NCBI RefSeq assembly: GCF_000158955.1
Contig: NZ_GG657757.1
Span: 4,891,773 to 4,955,772, forward strand
Direction: 5' to 3'
DNA from: Streptomyces viridochromogenes DSM 40736
GTDB lineage: Bacteria > Actinomycetota > Actinomycetes > Streptomycetales > Streptomycetaceae
Length of the DNA: 64,000 bases
The position numbers and the translations under genes were made by a program. Within the stretch, counting starts at the first letter, position 1. Each line of letters opens with the position of its first letter. This document shows positions 41,643 through 52,777 of the stretch, piece by piece. The notes under the pieces are model-generated. The model was given only the letters and a program-made list of their open reading frames with translations, searched no databases and was not told the origin of the DNA.

Positions 41643-43217
41643 GTGCCAGAGCTGAGGCCTTGGCGGGCCGCGAGACCGCACGTGGTGCGGATCGCGGACG
41701 CCGTACGACCGCGGCTGGCCCGGGCCGCCGCAGCCGCGAAACCACGGATCGCGCGGCTCGCACGGGCCGGGAAACCGCAGGTCGCGCGGGTCACGCGGCC
41801 GAAGACCTGGCAGTACGCCGCAGGCGCCGCCACCGCCGGGCTGGCACTGGCCGCCGGTGTGGTGACCGCCACCGGTCCCTGGGACTCCTCGGGTCAGCGT
41901 ACGGCCGAGCGGGACCGGGCCGCCGCCCTCGGCCGCGTGGGTGGCACAGATCACGGCCGGGCTCCCGGCGCACCCGCGCAGCCCCGGCCCGCCCCCAGCG
42001 CCGGGCCGGTGCTGACCGGCCTCGGCGGCATCAGCACCGTCAAGTCCGCCCCGGACGGCAAGGCCCTCGCGCAGGCTCTGACGCCCCTGCTGAAGGACCC
42101 GGCGCTCGGCACGCGCCCCGCCGCGTCGGTCGTGGACGTCACGACCGGCAGGAGCCTGTACGGCACGGACCAGGACGCCGCGCTCACCCCGGCCTCGACG
42201 ACGAAGATCGCCACGGCCGTCGCCGCGCTGTCCGCGATGGGAGCCGACCACCGCCTCACCACCCGCGCCGCCCTGGAACCGGACACGAAGGAAGTCGTCC
42301 TGGTCGGCGGCGGCGACCCCACCCTCACCGCCCGCGAGGCCGCCGGCGGGTGGGCCAGCCTCCGCGTCCTGGCCGACAAGACGGCCGCCGCCCTGGCCCA
42401 GCGCGGCGTCCGCGAGGTGACGCTCTCCTACGACACGACCCTCTACGCGGGCACCGAAATGCACCCGATCGGGGTCAACCCCAACCTCGCCCCCCTCAGC
42501 CCCCTGATGGCCGACGAGGGCCGCACGAACGACTCGACCAGCGGCCCGGCAGACCGCGTGGAGGACCCGGCGGCGGACGCGGCCCACCGCTTCGGCGACC
42601 TCCTCAAGTCCCGCGGCGTCAAGGCCACGGCCCCGGGCCCGTCGAAGGCCACGACCCGCGCGAAGACACTCGCGGCGGTCTCCTCGCCCCCGCTGTCCGC
42701 CCTGGTCGAACGCATGCTGACCGACAGCGACAACGACATCGCGGAGGCCCTGGCCCGCCAGACGGCGCTCGCCTCGGGCGACCGCGCCGACTTCGCCGGA
42801 GCCGGCCGGGCGATCAGCGCCCGGCTCCGCAAGCTCGGCCTCCCGCTCGACGGCTCCTCCTTCAAGGACGGCAGCGGCCTCGACCGCGCCGACCGGCTGA
42901 CGCCGGACCTCCTCACCGCGCTCCTGACCAAGGCGGCCGACCCCGCCCACCCCGAACTCCGCCCGGCCCTCACCGGCCTGCCCGTCGCCGGCTTCACCGG
43001 CACCCTGACCAGCCGTTACACGGACGGAGCAGCCGGCGCGGTCCGCGCCAAGACAGGCACCCTCACCGGGGTCAACACCCTCGCGGGCACGGTGGTCGAC
43101 CAGGACGGCCGCCTGCTGGCCTTCGCGTTCATGGCCAACGACACGACGAACCCGGAGGAGGCCCAGAAGGCCCTGGACAGAGCGGCGACGACCCTGTCGA
43201 ACTGCGGCTGCCGCTAG
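41643..43217 (+). CDS. dacB: D-alanyl-D-alanine carboxypeptidase/endopeptidase (PBP4/DacB type)
   Basis: 524 residues from GTG 41643 (GAAAGGGG nine bases upstream). A basic N-terminal region of about 55 residues, a membrane anchor/signal (TWQYAAGAATAGLALAAGVV), then the class C PBP fold: STTK (Ser185, Lys188), SDND, and KTGT (Lys470). Trims peptidoglycan stem peptides outside the membrane. The repeated Arg/Ala/Pro N-terminus (RPRLARAAAAAKPRIARLARAGKP) is longer than usual. Next gene is a metalloprotease 194 bases away. Confidence 0.93.
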   Translation: MPELRPWRAARPHVVRIADAVRPRLARAAAAAKPRIARLARAGKPQVARVTRPKTWQYAAGAATAGLALAAGVVTATGPWDSSGQRTAERDRAAALGRVGGTDHGRAPGAPAQPRPAPSAGPVLTGLGGISTVKSAPDGKALAQALTPLLKDPALGTRPAASVVDVTTGRSLYGTDQDAALTPASTTKIATAVAALSAMGADHRLTTRAALEPDTKEVVLVGGGDPTLTAREAAGGWASLRVLADKTAAALAQRGVREVTLSYDTTLYAGTEMHPIGVNPNLAPLSPLMADEGRTNDSTSGPADRVEDPAADAAHRFGDLLKSRGVKATAPGPSKATTRAKTLAAVSSPPLSALVERMLTDSDNDIAEALARQTALASGDRADFAGAGRAISARLRKLGLPLDGSSFKDGSGLDRADRLTPDLLTALLTKAADPAHPELRPALTGLPVAGFTGTLTSRYTDGAAGAVRAKTGTLTGVNTLAGTVVDQDGRLLAFAFMANDTTNPEEAQKALDRAATTLSNCGCR

Positions 43218-43411
43218 CGGCCCGGCGCGCCACGCCCGCTCGCCGCACCCGCCCCGCCGTGAGCCGGCCGCCGCGCCCCGCCGTGGGCAGTCGTGCCGCC
43301 GGGGCGGCACGGGTGGGCACGGCACACCACGCCGAGCACCCGCAACCGACCTCGACGTATCCCACCCTCGTCGCCCTGCCCCACCGGCGAGAGCTCACGT
43401 ACGGTTGACGC

Positions 43412-44539
43412 ATGACGAGCATCGGTGGTGCTTCAACCGGCATGGTCGACTGGAATCTCGCGGTCGCGACCGCGACCCGGCTCGTACGACCGGGCCCCGA
43501 CGTCAGCCGCGACGAGGCGAGGGCCGTCGTCGCGGAACTGCGGCGGCACGCGAAGGCCTCGGAGGAACACGTCCGGGGCTTCACTCGTCTGGGCACGGAG
43601 GAGGGCCACGACACCCCCGTCCTGGTCGTCGACCGCCCCGGCTGGATCCGGGCCAACGTCGCCGGCTTCCGGGAGCTCCTCAGGCCCCTCCTCGACAAGA
43701 TGCAGGAACGGCGCGGCAACACCCCCGGCGGCGCGGTCATGAGCGCCGTCGGCGGCAAGGTCACCGGCGTCGAGCTCGGCATGCTGCTGTCCTTCCTCGC
43801 CTCCCGCGTCCTCGGCCAGTACGAGACCTTCGCCCCGGCCACCCGCGACCTCCCGGCAGGCGGCAACGGCGGCGGCCGGCTCCTGCTCGTCGCCCCGAAC
43901 ATCGTGCACGTGGAGCGCGAACTCGACGTCGACCCGCACGACTTCAGGCTCTGGGTCTGCCTGCACGAGGAGACCCACCGCACCCAGTTCACGGCCGTGC
44001 CCTGGCTGCGGGACCACCTCGAGGGCGAGATCCAGGCGTTCCTGGAGGAGACCGACGTCGACCCCATGACCGTCCTGGAGCGCGTCCGGGAAGCCGCCCA
44101 GACGCTCGCCGGGGGCCGCCCCGAGGCCGAGGAGGACGACGGCGGCCGCTCCCTCGTCGAGATCGTCCAGACGCCCGCCCAGCGCGAGATCCTCGGCCGC
44201 CTCACCGCCGTGATGTCCCTGCTGGAGGGCCACGCCGACTTCGTGATGGACGGAGTCGGCCCGGACGTCGTACCGACCGTCGGCGAGATCCGCGAGAAGT
44301 TCCAGCAGCGCCGCGCCAAGGGCGCCTCCCGCCTGGACCTGGCCCTGCGCAAACTGCTCGGCCTGGACGCCAAACTCCGCCAGTACCGGGACGGCGAGCG
44401 CTTCGTACGGGCCGTCGTCGACGAGGCCGGGATGGACGGCTTCAACCGCGTCTGGACCTCGCCCAACACCCTCCCCACCAAGGCGGAGATCGCCAAACCG
44501 GCGGACTGGATCGCGCGGGTGCATCGGCGGGCCGAGTAG
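43412..44539 (+). CDS. Zinc-dependent metalloprotease, DUF2342 family
   Basis: 375 residues. MVDWNLAVATATRLVRPGPDV near the start, VDRPGWIRANVAGFRELL, then the zinc motif LHEETHRTQF (HExxH at 185 to 189), and GHADFVMDGVGPDVVPTV with further likely zinc ligand Glu. Known as a putative hydrolase / F420-biosynthesis-associated protein in actinobacteria; the substrate is unknown. No signal peptide, so cytoplasmic. Sits ahead of tilS. Confidence 0.9.
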   Translation: MTSIGGASTGMVDWNLAVATATRLVRPGPDVSRDEARAVVAELRRHAKASEEHVRGFTRLGTEEGHDTPVLVVDRPGWIRANVAGFRELLRPLLDKMQERRGNTPGGAVMSAVGGKVTGVELGMLLSFLASRVLGQYETFAPATRDLPAGGNGGGRLLLVAPNIVHVERELDVDPHDFRLWVCLHEETHRTQFTAVPWLRDHLEGEIQAFLEETDVDPMTVLERVREAAQTLAGGRPEAEEDDGGRSLVEIVQTPAQREILGRLTAVMSLLEGHADFVMDGVGPDVVPTVGEIREKFQQRRAKGASRLDLALRKLLGLDAKLRQYRDGERFVRAVVDEAGMDGFNRVWTSPNTLPTKAEIAKPADWIARVHRRAE

Positions 44540-44734
44540 TGAACGACGCGGGAAGGTCGTGAAGCGGAACCGGCAGACGGCAGGCGAACGCCCCTCCAAT
44601 CACCCGTCCGAGGGACCGTGAGCGAGGGGTAGGCGTGCAATGCTCGGGGAACGGCCCGATTCTGTCACCATCTATACACTCTGCGTGACTGGCATCGGGT
44701 TCACCCCCCGAAAACTTCATGAAGGGAACCGGAC

Positions 44735-45811
44735 ATGGGTCCCCATCCTGCGGTCGCGGCGATACGCCTGGCGGTCCGCCGCGTCCTCCACGACCTCCTC
44801 ACCGAACACCACGGCGCCACAGCCGCACTCCCGCACGCCCCCTCGCACGAGCCTCCCCCAAGCTCTCGGCCGCGCTCGAGCAGGGAGGTACCCCCACCCT
44901 CGCCGCTCGTGCTCGTGGCATGCTCCGGCGGCGCCGACTCCATGGCCCTGGCCTCCGCCCTCGCCTTCGAGGCCCCCAGACTCGGCATCCGCGCCGGCGG
45001 CGTGACCGTCGACCACGGCCTCCAGGCCGGCTCCGACGTACGCGCCGCGGAAGTCGTCCTGCGCCTGCGCGAACTCGGACTCGACCCCGTCGACTCCGTC
45101 ACCGTGACCGTCGGCCGGTCGGGCGGCCCCGAGGCCGCCGCCCGCGACGCCCGCTACGCCGCCCTCGACACCGCGGCCGAACGCCACGGCGCCACCGCGG
45201 TCCTGCTCGGCCACACCCGCGACGACCAGGCCGAAACCGTCCTGCTGGGCCTGGCCCGCGGATCCGGCATCCGCTCCCTGTCCGGAATGGCCGCGGTCTC
45301 GGGGGCCGACGGCCGTTACCGGCGCCCCTTCCTGGAGCTCGACCGGCAGACCGCCCGCAAGGCCTGCATGGTCCAGTCCCTGCCCGTCTGGGACGACCCG
45401 CACAACGCCGACCCGGCCTACACCCGCTCCCGGCTCCGCCACGAGGGCCTGCCCGCCCTGGAGAAGGCCCTCGGCAAGGGCGTCGTCGAGGCCCTGGCGC
45501 GCACGGCCCGGCTCTCCCGCGACGACGCCGACGCCCTCGACAGCTGGGCCGACCAGGCCGAGGCCGGCGTCCGCGACGCCGCAGGCCTCCTGGAGTGCGC
45601 CAAGCTGTACGCCCTGCCGCCCGCCGTACGCCGCCGCGTCCTGCGCCGGGCCGCCATCGCCGCCGGTGCCCCCGCCGGCTCACTGTTCGCCCGCCACATC
45701 GAGGAAGTCGACCGGCTGATCACCGGCTGGCGCGGTCAGGGAGCCATCAACCTCCCCGGCAAGGTAGTGGCCCGGCGGCAGGGTGGCAGACTGGTGATTC
45801 GGCAAGGCTGA
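44735..45811 (+). CDS. tilS: tRNA(Ile)-lysidine synthase
   Basis: 358 residues. PP-loop ATPase motif LVLVACSGGADSMALASAL (about residue 58 to 76), then DHGLQAGSDVRAAEVVLRLREL and LGHTRDDQAETVLLGLARGSG, all typical of TilS. Adds lysine to C34 of the tRNA-Ile anticodon (CAU), switching it to AUA reading. A poorly conserved insertion (HAPSHEPPPSSRPRSSREVP) sits before the PP-loop. Followed by hpt and ftsH, as in many bacteria. Confidence 0.96.
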   Translation: MGPHPAVAAIRLAVRRVLHDLLTEHHGATAALPHAPSHEPPPSSRPRSSREVPPPSPLVLVACSGGADSMALASALAFEAPRLGIRAGGVTVDHGLQAGSDVRAAEVVLRLRELGLDPVDSVTVTVGRSGGPEAAARDARYAALDTAAERHGATAVLLGHTRDDQAETVLLGLARGSGIRSLSGMAAVSGADGRYRRPFLELDRQTARKACMVQSLPVWDDPHNADPAYTRSRLRHEGLPALEKALGKGVVEALARTARLSRDDADALDSWADQAEAGVRDAAGLLECAKLYALPPAVRRRVLRRAAIAAGAPAGSLFARHIEEVDRLITGWRGQGAINLPGKVVARRQGGRLVIRQG

Positions 45812-45868
45812 AACCACGGCCCCTCCGAGCAGTCGGTTGAGGGGCCGCTCGGCCAGGGACGACCGAAA

Positions 45869-46432
45869 GTGATGCGGGTGGACGCGAAAGACATGGGTGC
45901 CGACCTCCAGCAGGTGCTCATCACCAAAGAAGAGATCGACGCCAAGCTGGCCGAGCTGGCAGCGAAGATCGACGCGGAGTACGCGGGCAAGGACCTGCTG
46001 ATCGTCGGCGTCCTCAAGGGCGCGGTGATGGTCATGGCCGACCTCGCCCGGGCGCTGTCCACCCCCGTCACCATGGACTGGATGGCCGTGTCCTCGTACG
46101 GGGCGGGCACCCAGTCCTCCGGTGTGGTGCGGATCCTCAAGGACCTCGACACCGACGTCAAGGGCAAGCACGTCCTCATCGTCGAGGACATCATCGACTC
46201 CGGCCTCACCCTGTCCTGGCTGATCTCCAACCTCGGCTCGCGCGAGCCCGCATCCCTCAAGGTGTGCACCCTGCTGCGCAAGCCCGATGCCGCCAAGGTC
46301 GCCATCGACGTGGAATGGGTCGGCTTCGACATCCCCAACGAATTCGTCGTGGGCTACGGCCTGGACTACGCCGAGAAGTACCGCAACCTCCCGTTCGTCG
46401 GTACGCTCGCGCCCCACGTGTACGGCGGCTGA
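45869..46432 (+). CDS. hpt: Hypoxanthine phosphoribosyltransferase
   Basis: 187 residues. LLIVGVLKGAVMVMADLAR, DWMAVSSYGAGTQSSGVVRI, and the PRPP loop VLIVEDIIDSGLTLSWL identify a purine salvage HPRT (hypoxanthine/guanine plus PRPP to IMP/GMP). ATG 45869. It follows tilS by 57 bases, in the conserved tilS-hpt-ftsH order. Confidence 0.97.
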   Translation: MMRVDAKDMGADLQQVLITKEEIDAKLAELAAKIDAEYAGKDLLIVGVLKGAVMVMADLARALSTPVTMDWMAVSSYGAGTQSSGVVRILKDLDTDVKGKHVLIVEDIIDSGLTLSWLISNLGSREPASLKVCTLLRKPDAAKVAIDVEWVGFDIPNEFVVGYGLDYAEKYRNLPFVGTLAPHVYGG

Positions 46433-46581
46433 ACCCCGCCCGGGGTGCCGTGAACGTGATCGGGAACCCCAGCGCCCTTCCCGCCGTTGGAGCATGCGTA
46501 GACGGATCGCCAGCCGTCCCGCGCAGCTTCAGGTGACAATGCTGGGGTACCGTCCGAAGAACAGTCTTTATCAAACTCACT

Positions 46582-48660
<2,079 letters not shown>

Positions 48661-48696
48661 CCATCGCTCTCCCGGCGCCCCCACCGGGCCCGGAAT

Positions 48697-48740
48697 GAAA
48701 GCCGCGCCCCCCAGGTTTTAGCCTGGGGGGCGCGGCTTTC
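48697..48740. terminator. Strong bidirectional hairpin between ftsH and folE
   Basis: Perfect 19-bp arms at 48697 to 48715 and 48722 to 48740 (GAAAGCCGCG then CCCCCCAGG and its complement) with a six-base loop TTTTAG. Probable end of ftsH, with folE beginning 50 bases later. Confidence 0.9.
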
Positions 48741-48790
48741 CGCCATTCCCGCAGGCCGCCCCCGTGATGGACACAGGAACGAGGCACCAG

Positions 48791-49396
48791 ATGACCGACC
48801 CCGTGACGCTGGACGGCGAGGGCCAGATCGGCGAGTTCGACGAGAAGCGGGCCGAGAACGCCGTCCGCGAACTGCTGATCGCGGTCGGCGAGGACCCCAA
48901 CCGCGAGGGTCTCCGGGAGACGCCGGCGCGGGTGGCGCGGGCATACCGTGAGCTCCTGGCCGGGCTTCGCCAGGAGCCTGAGGATGTCCTGACGACTACG
49001 TTCGACCTTGGGCATGACGAGATGGTCCTGGTCAAGGACATCGAAATCGTGTCTCTGTGCGAACATCACTTGCTGCCGTTCCACGGCGTGGCTCACGTCG
49101 GCTACATCCCGGCGGAGACGGGCAAGATCACCGGCCTCTCGAAGCTGGCACGTCTCGTCGAGGTGTTCGCCCGGCGGCCGCAGGTGCAGGAACGACTCAC
49201 CACGCAGATCGCCGACTCCCTCATGAAGATCCTCGAGGCACGGGGCGCGATCGTCGTCATCGAGGCGGAGCACATGTGCATGTCCGTGCGCGGCATCCGC
49301 AAGCCGGGGGCCAAGACCACGACATCGGCGGTCCGCGGCCAGCTCCGGGACGCTACGACGCGTGCCGAGGCGATGAGCCTGATACTGGCGCGCTGA
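48791..49396 (+). CDS. folE: GTP cyclohydrolase I
   Basis: 201 residues from ATG 48791 (an upstream ATG at 48764 is less likely). EIVSLCEHHLLPFHGVAHVGYIP contains the zinc Cys/His and catalytic His; GKITGLSKLARLVEVFARRPQVQERL and AEHMCMSVRGIRKPGAKT complete the signature. Converts GTP to dihydroneopterin triphosphate, the first step of folate synthesis. The later steps folB, folK, folP lie nearby on the opposite strand. It reads CEHHLLPFHGV where relatives have CEHHLVPFVGV. Confidence 0.97.
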   Translation: MTDPVTLDGEGQIGEFDEKRAENAVRELLIAVGEDPNREGLRETPARVARAYRELLAGLRQEPEDVLTTTFDLGHDEMVLVKDIEIVSLCEHHLLPFHGVAHVGYIPAETGKITGLSKLARLVEVFARRPQVQERLTTQIADSLMKILEARGAIVVIEAEHMCMSVRGIRKPGAKTTTSAVRGQLRDATTRAEAMSLILAR

Positions 49397-49510
49397 CCCG
49401 ATTGTCAGTGGTGCCCGACATCGTCCTTGGGAACGGCTGACGATCAAGCCGGGATACGAATTCGGTTACCTGGTCGGAGCTACGTGCTCGGACGGCACGG
49501 TCGGTACGGG

Positions 49511-49999
49511 TCACGTCGTAGGGGCCGTGCCCGCGTTGTTGTGTTCGTCGTCGTCGGGGAGTTTGCAGACTCGTTCCAGGAAGATGGCCGCCGCTATGAC
49601 GGCGATGCCTGTGAGGACGGAGACGCCGGCGTAGATGGCCTGGTCGCGGCGGGCGGGGATCTCCAGGTACTCCAGGAGGAAGACGCCGGTGCCGCCGTAC
49701 ATCCCGGCGACGAGGGCCGCGACCAGGGCGCTGGCATGGCCGAAGACGACCGCGCGGGCCGCCATCATGGGGTCGACGCCCTTGGCGTCCGGCTGCCGCT
49801 CGCGCTGGGCCTTCAGGCGGGCGCGCAGCGAGAGCGCCGTGGCCAGCAGGATCACGGCGATCGCGGCGAGGACGATGGGGGCGGCCATGGGCACGCCGGG
49901 CAGGGTCCCGACCGCGTTCCACAGGCGGGCGCCGGCCCAGGACAGGACCCCGGCCACGACGAACACGCCGGCCAGGACCCTGATGCGCAGCTCTTTCAC
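49511..49999 (-). CDS. DUF3180 membrane protein
   Basis: 162 residues from GTG 49999, four membrane segments: RVLAGVFVVAGVLSWAGARL, MAAPIVLAAIAVILLATALSL, the ASALVAALVAGMYGG segment, and AGVSVLTGIAVIAAAIFLERV. The Met-Ala-Ala-Arg-Ala-Val-Val-Phe-Gly-His-Ala-Ser motif (PMMAARAVVFGHASA) is typical of DUF3180. The function is unknown; it is the last gene of the leftward folP-folB-folK run, 62 bases after folK, as in other actinomycetes. Confidence 0.92.
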   Translation of the reverse strand: MKELRIRVLAGVFVVAGVLSWAGARLWNAVGTLPGVPMAAPIVLAAIAVILLATALSLRARLKAQRERQPDAKGVDPMMAARAVVFGHASALVAALVAGMYGGTGVFLLEYLEIPARRDQAIYAGVSVLTGIAVIAAAIFLERVCKLPDDDEHNNAGTAPTT

Positions 50000-50061
50000 G
50001 GTGTCCCTTCGGTTCCCCCCCCGGCTCCGGCCCCGTGCCGCGGCCGTCTTGACCTTAACGG

Positions 50062-50673
50062 CTATTCGGGCAGCCGGAGTTCCAGGTCCCCGCGGGGCGC
50101 CACGCCTTCACGGGTGACGGCGTCCAGCAGACCGGCGACGGGGCCGCGGCCGGGCAACTGCGCCTCGGGGTCCAGATCGTGCCAGGGGGCCAGGACGAAG
50201 GCCCGCTCGTGGGCGCGGGGGTGGGGGAGTGTGAGCTGCGGGTCGTCGGAGACGACGTCCGCGTACGACACGATGTCGACGTCCAGGGTGCGCGGGCCCC
50301 AGTGTTCGTCTCGGACGCGGTGGAAGGCCTCCTCGACCGCGTGCGCGCGCTCCAGGAGCGAGGACGGCGGGAGGGTGGTCTTCAGGACGACGACCGCGTT
50401 GAAGTAGGCGGGCTGGCTGCCGGGGTCCACGCCCCACGGTTCGGTCTCGTACACGGGGGAGACGCCCTTGATGCGGACGCCGGGGGTGTCCTCCAGGGCG
50501 TCGATGGCTCCCTGGAGGGTCTCCAGGCGGTTGCCGAGGTTGGAGCCGAGCGCGACGACCGCCCGTTTCGGGTTGGACAGCGTGGTGTCGGCGGCGTCGA
50601 CCTTGTCGACGACGGAGGCGGGTACCGGCTGTACGGTCGGGTCGCTGGGACCCTTGATGAACGGTGCAGTCAT
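50062..50673 (-). CDS. folK: 2-amino-4-hydroxy-6-hydroxymethyldihydropteridine diphosphokinase
   Basis: 203 residues from ATG 50673. VVALGSNLGNRLETLQGAIDAL, YETEPWGVDPGSQPAYFNAVV and DEHWGPRTLDVDIVSY (ATP/metal-binding RTLDVDI) are HPPK signatures. Transfers pyrophosphate from ATP to the pterin. The first ~38 residues are an unusual extension. The start overlaps the folB stop by four bases (ATGA). Confidence 0.96.
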   Translation of the reverse strand: MTAPFIKGPSDPTVQPVPASVVDKVDAADTTLSNPKRAVVALGSNLGNRLETLQGAIDALEDTPGVRIKGVSPVYETEPWGVDPGSQPAYFNAVVVLKTTLPPSSLLERAHAVEEAFHRVRDEHWGPRTLDVDIVSYADVVSDDPQLTLPHPRAHERAFVLAPWHDLDPEAQLPGRGPVAGLLDAVTREGVAPRGDLELRLPE

Positions 50674-51029
50674 ACTCGGCTCCGGATGATGGTGACGGTC
50701 ACGTCGTCGAAGGGGACCGTGATCGGGGCGTCCGGCTTGTGGACGCACACCTCGACCTGCTGGACCCCGTCGTGCTTCAGGCATACCTGGGCGATGCGCT
50801 CGGCGAGCGTCTCGATGAGGTTGACGGGCTCGCCCTGGACGACGGCCACGACTTCCTCCGCCACGATGCCGTAGTGCACGGTCTTCGCCAGGTCGTCGTC
50901 GGCCGCGGCCGGCCGGGTGTCCAGGCCGAGGACGAGGTCCACGATGAAGGTCTGGCCCTCCTCGCGCTCCCTCGGGAACACACCGTGGTGCCCGCGGGCC
51001 TTCAGGCCGCGCAGCGCGACACGATCCAC
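50670..51029 (-). CDS. folB: Dihydroneopterin aldolase
   Basis: 119 residues from GTG 51029 (VDRVALRGLKARGHHGVFPRER); AGGAG lies nine bases upstream, favouring it over GTG 51038. HHGVFPREREEGQTFIVDL and VHYGIVAEEVVAVV, plus NLIETLAERIAQVCL, are DHNA signatures with the catalytic Lys in VHKPDAP. Converts dihydroneopterin to 6-hydroxymethyl-dihydropterin. Coupled to folK. Confidence 0.95.
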   Translation of the reverse strand: MDRVALRGLKARGHHGVFPREREEGQTFIVDLVLGLDTRPAAADDDLAKTVHYGIVAEEVVAVVQGEPVNLIETLAERIAQVCLKHDGVQQVEVCVHKPDAPITVPFDDVTVTIIRSRV

Positions 51030-51324
51030 GCGAATCACTCCTGCAATCGTCGGTCACGGCCGGGCGGTGCCGTGTGCGGGCGGCACACCGGCCTCGGTCG
51101 AATCTACCTGCGAGCCCGGACGGGGCCGGGCCACGGGGGGTGTGGGCCCGGGCCGGGCCCGGAAGGATTCATCCAGCGTTTCCCCTGGCGAACCCGGCGG
51201 CTCATGGGTTGGTAGCCGCCCATACCCGGAGGTCCGTGATTCCAACCACTTCTTGGTCCTCACGGGCGGGCCGCTCCGGCCTCCGTTCCCGGCTCCGGAG
51301 GGCTCTTGTCAGGCGACTACCCAG
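51030..51324. other. Intergenic region between folB and the NTF2-like gene
   Basis: 295 bases with no gene. It holds the folB RBS and probably its own promoter, since the NTF2-like gene ends at 51325 on the same strand. No convincing terminator or regulatory repeat seen. Confidence 0.5.
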
Positions 51325-51828
51325 TCAGGAGGGGGTCTCGTCCCCCTCCTCCTCGTCGTTTTCGGCCAGAACGGGGGAAGCGTGGTGCGACCAGAGCTTC
51401 CACCCCTGGGGCGTGCGCCGGAACACATTGGTGGCGACCACGAGCTGTCCGACGAGCGGGCCGAGCTCCTCGTCGCCCTTGGGGGCGGGGCCGCCGCTGA
51501 GGATGTTCTCCGTACAGGTGACCAGGGCGGTGTCGCCGGTGACGGAGACGTGCACGTCGGTCAGGAAGAACTGGATGTAGTCGGTGTTCGCCATGATCAG
51601 CGCGTAGGAGCGCAGGACCTCGCCGCGGCCGGTGAGCACGGGCCAGCCGGGGTGCACGCAGGAGACCACGCCGGAGTCGGCCGGGTCGTGGTACTCCTCG
51701 TCGACGCCCAGGTCGGAGGGGGTCAGCCAGAGGGACGCCAGTTCCTCGAAGTCGCCCTGTTCCAGCGCCTCGTAGAAGGCGGTGTTGGCGGCCTCGACCT
51801 GCTCGACGTCGGTGTGTGGGGCGCTCAC
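51325..51828 (-). CDS. NTF2-like (SnoaL/SgcJ-type) protein
   Basis: 167 residues from GTG 51828. VEAANTAFYEALEQGDFEELASLWLTP, VSCVHPGWPVLTGRGEVLRSYALIM and TNVFRRTPQGWKLWSHHASP make a cone-shaped NTF2 fold, of the nuclear transport factor 2-like family. The C-terminus is very acidic (ENDEEEGDE). Its start overlaps the folP stop by four bases (GTGA). The function is unknown, but the fixed place inside the fol operon suggests a link to folate metabolism or simply coupled expression. Confidence 0.9.
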   Translation of the reverse strand: MSAPHTDVEQVEAANTAFYEALEQGDFEELASLWLTPSDLGVDEEYHDPADSGVVSCVHPGWPVLTGRGEVLRSYALIMANTDYIQFFLTDVHVSVTGDTALVTCTENILSGGPAPKGDEELGPLVGQLVVATNVFRRTPQGWKLWSHHASPVLAENDEEEGDETPS

Positions 51829-52715
51829 CGGGCTCCTTCTGCGCCGGGGTGAGCCGCCCGCGCCGTTTCGATGGCATGGGCGACCCGTACCGCGTCCGCT
51901 GTGGCGCGCACCTCGTGCACCCGTACCGCCCACGCGCCGGCGTGCGCCGCGAGCGCGGAGACGGCGGCGGTGGCGGCGTCGCGTTCGCGTGCGGGCGGGG
52001 GAGGGCCGTCCGGGCCGGCGAGGACCCGGCCGAGGAACCGTTTGCGGGAGGCGGCGACGAGCAGGGGGTGGCCGAGGCCGAGTATCCGGTCGAGGCCGGC
52101 GAGGAGCGCGAGGTCGTGCCCGGCGTCCTTGGAGAAGCCGAGGCCGGGGTCGACGACGACGCGGTCGGGTGCGATGCCGCCCTCCAGTACGGCCTCCACG
52201 CGCGCGTGGAGCTCGTCGGCGACCTCGGTGACGACGTCCTGGTACACGCCCCTGACGTTGCCGCCCTGGAGGAAGCCGCGCCAGTGCATGACGACGAAGG
52301 GGGCGCCGGCGTCGGCGACGGCGGGGATCATGCGCGGGTCGGCGAGGCCGCCGCTGACGTCGTTGACGAGGGCGGCGCCCGCGGTGAGGGCCTGTGCGGC
52401 CACGGAGGCGCGCATGGTGTCGACGGAGACCGTGACGCCCTCGGAGGCCAGACCGCGGACGACGGGGATCACGCGGCGGAGCTCCTCGGACTCGTCCACC
52501 CGGGTGGCGCCGGGGCGGGTGGACTCGCCGCCGACATCGACGAGGTCCGCGCCCTCGGTGACCAGTTCCAGACCGCGTTTGACGGCGGCCGTGGTGTCGA
52601 AGAAGCGGCCGCCGTCGGAGAAGGAGTCGGGGGTGACGTTCACGACTCCCATGACCGCGCAGCGGTCCCATCCCGGCAGGCCCGCGACGCGCCCGCGTCC
52701 GCTCTGGTTGCTCAT
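51825..52715 (-). CDS. folP: Dihydropteroate synthase
   Basis: 296 residues from ATG 52715. VMGVVNVTPDSFSDGGRFFDT, LVDVGGESTRPGATRVDESEEL, VSVDTMRASVAAQAL, VNDVSGGL, FVVMHWRG, VVDPGLGFSKDAGHDL and VAASRKRFLG are the full DHPS signature set. Joins pterin pyrophosphate to p-aminobenzoate; sulfonamide target. HWRG replaces the common HMQG/HSRG. Heads a leftward operon with the NTF2-like gene, folB, folK and DUF3180. Confidence 0.97.
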   Translation of the reverse strand: MSNQSGRGRVAGLPGWDRCAVMGVVNVTPDSFSDGGRFFDTTAAVKRGLELVTEGADLVDVGGESTRPGATRVDESEELRRVIPVVRGLASEGVTVSVDTMRASVAAQALTAGAALVNDVSGGLADPRMIPAVADAGAPFVVMHWRGFLQGGNVRGVYQDVVTEVADELHARVEAVLEGGIAPDRVVVDPGLGFSKDAGHDLALLAGLDRILGLGHPLLVAASRKRFLGRVLAGPDGPPPPARERDAATAAVSALAAHAGAWAVRVHEVRATADAVRVAHAIETARAAHPGAEGAR

Positions 52716-52777
52716 ATGTTCAGCGTAGGCCCAGGGGGCGGCCGTCAGGCGCTGCGGCCCGGGCCGGTCCGGACCGC

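Noticed and set aside
40778..43408. 876-residue plus-strand open frame over ppa and dacB
   Set aside because: Out-of-frame shadow of ppa (minus) and dacB (plus); composition dominated by Arg/Pro/Gly.
45818..45846. Hairpin between tilS and hpt (GGCCCCTC/GAGGGGCC)
   Set aside because: Only 8-bp arms with a 13-base loop within a gene order normally co-transcribed; too weak to call a terminator.
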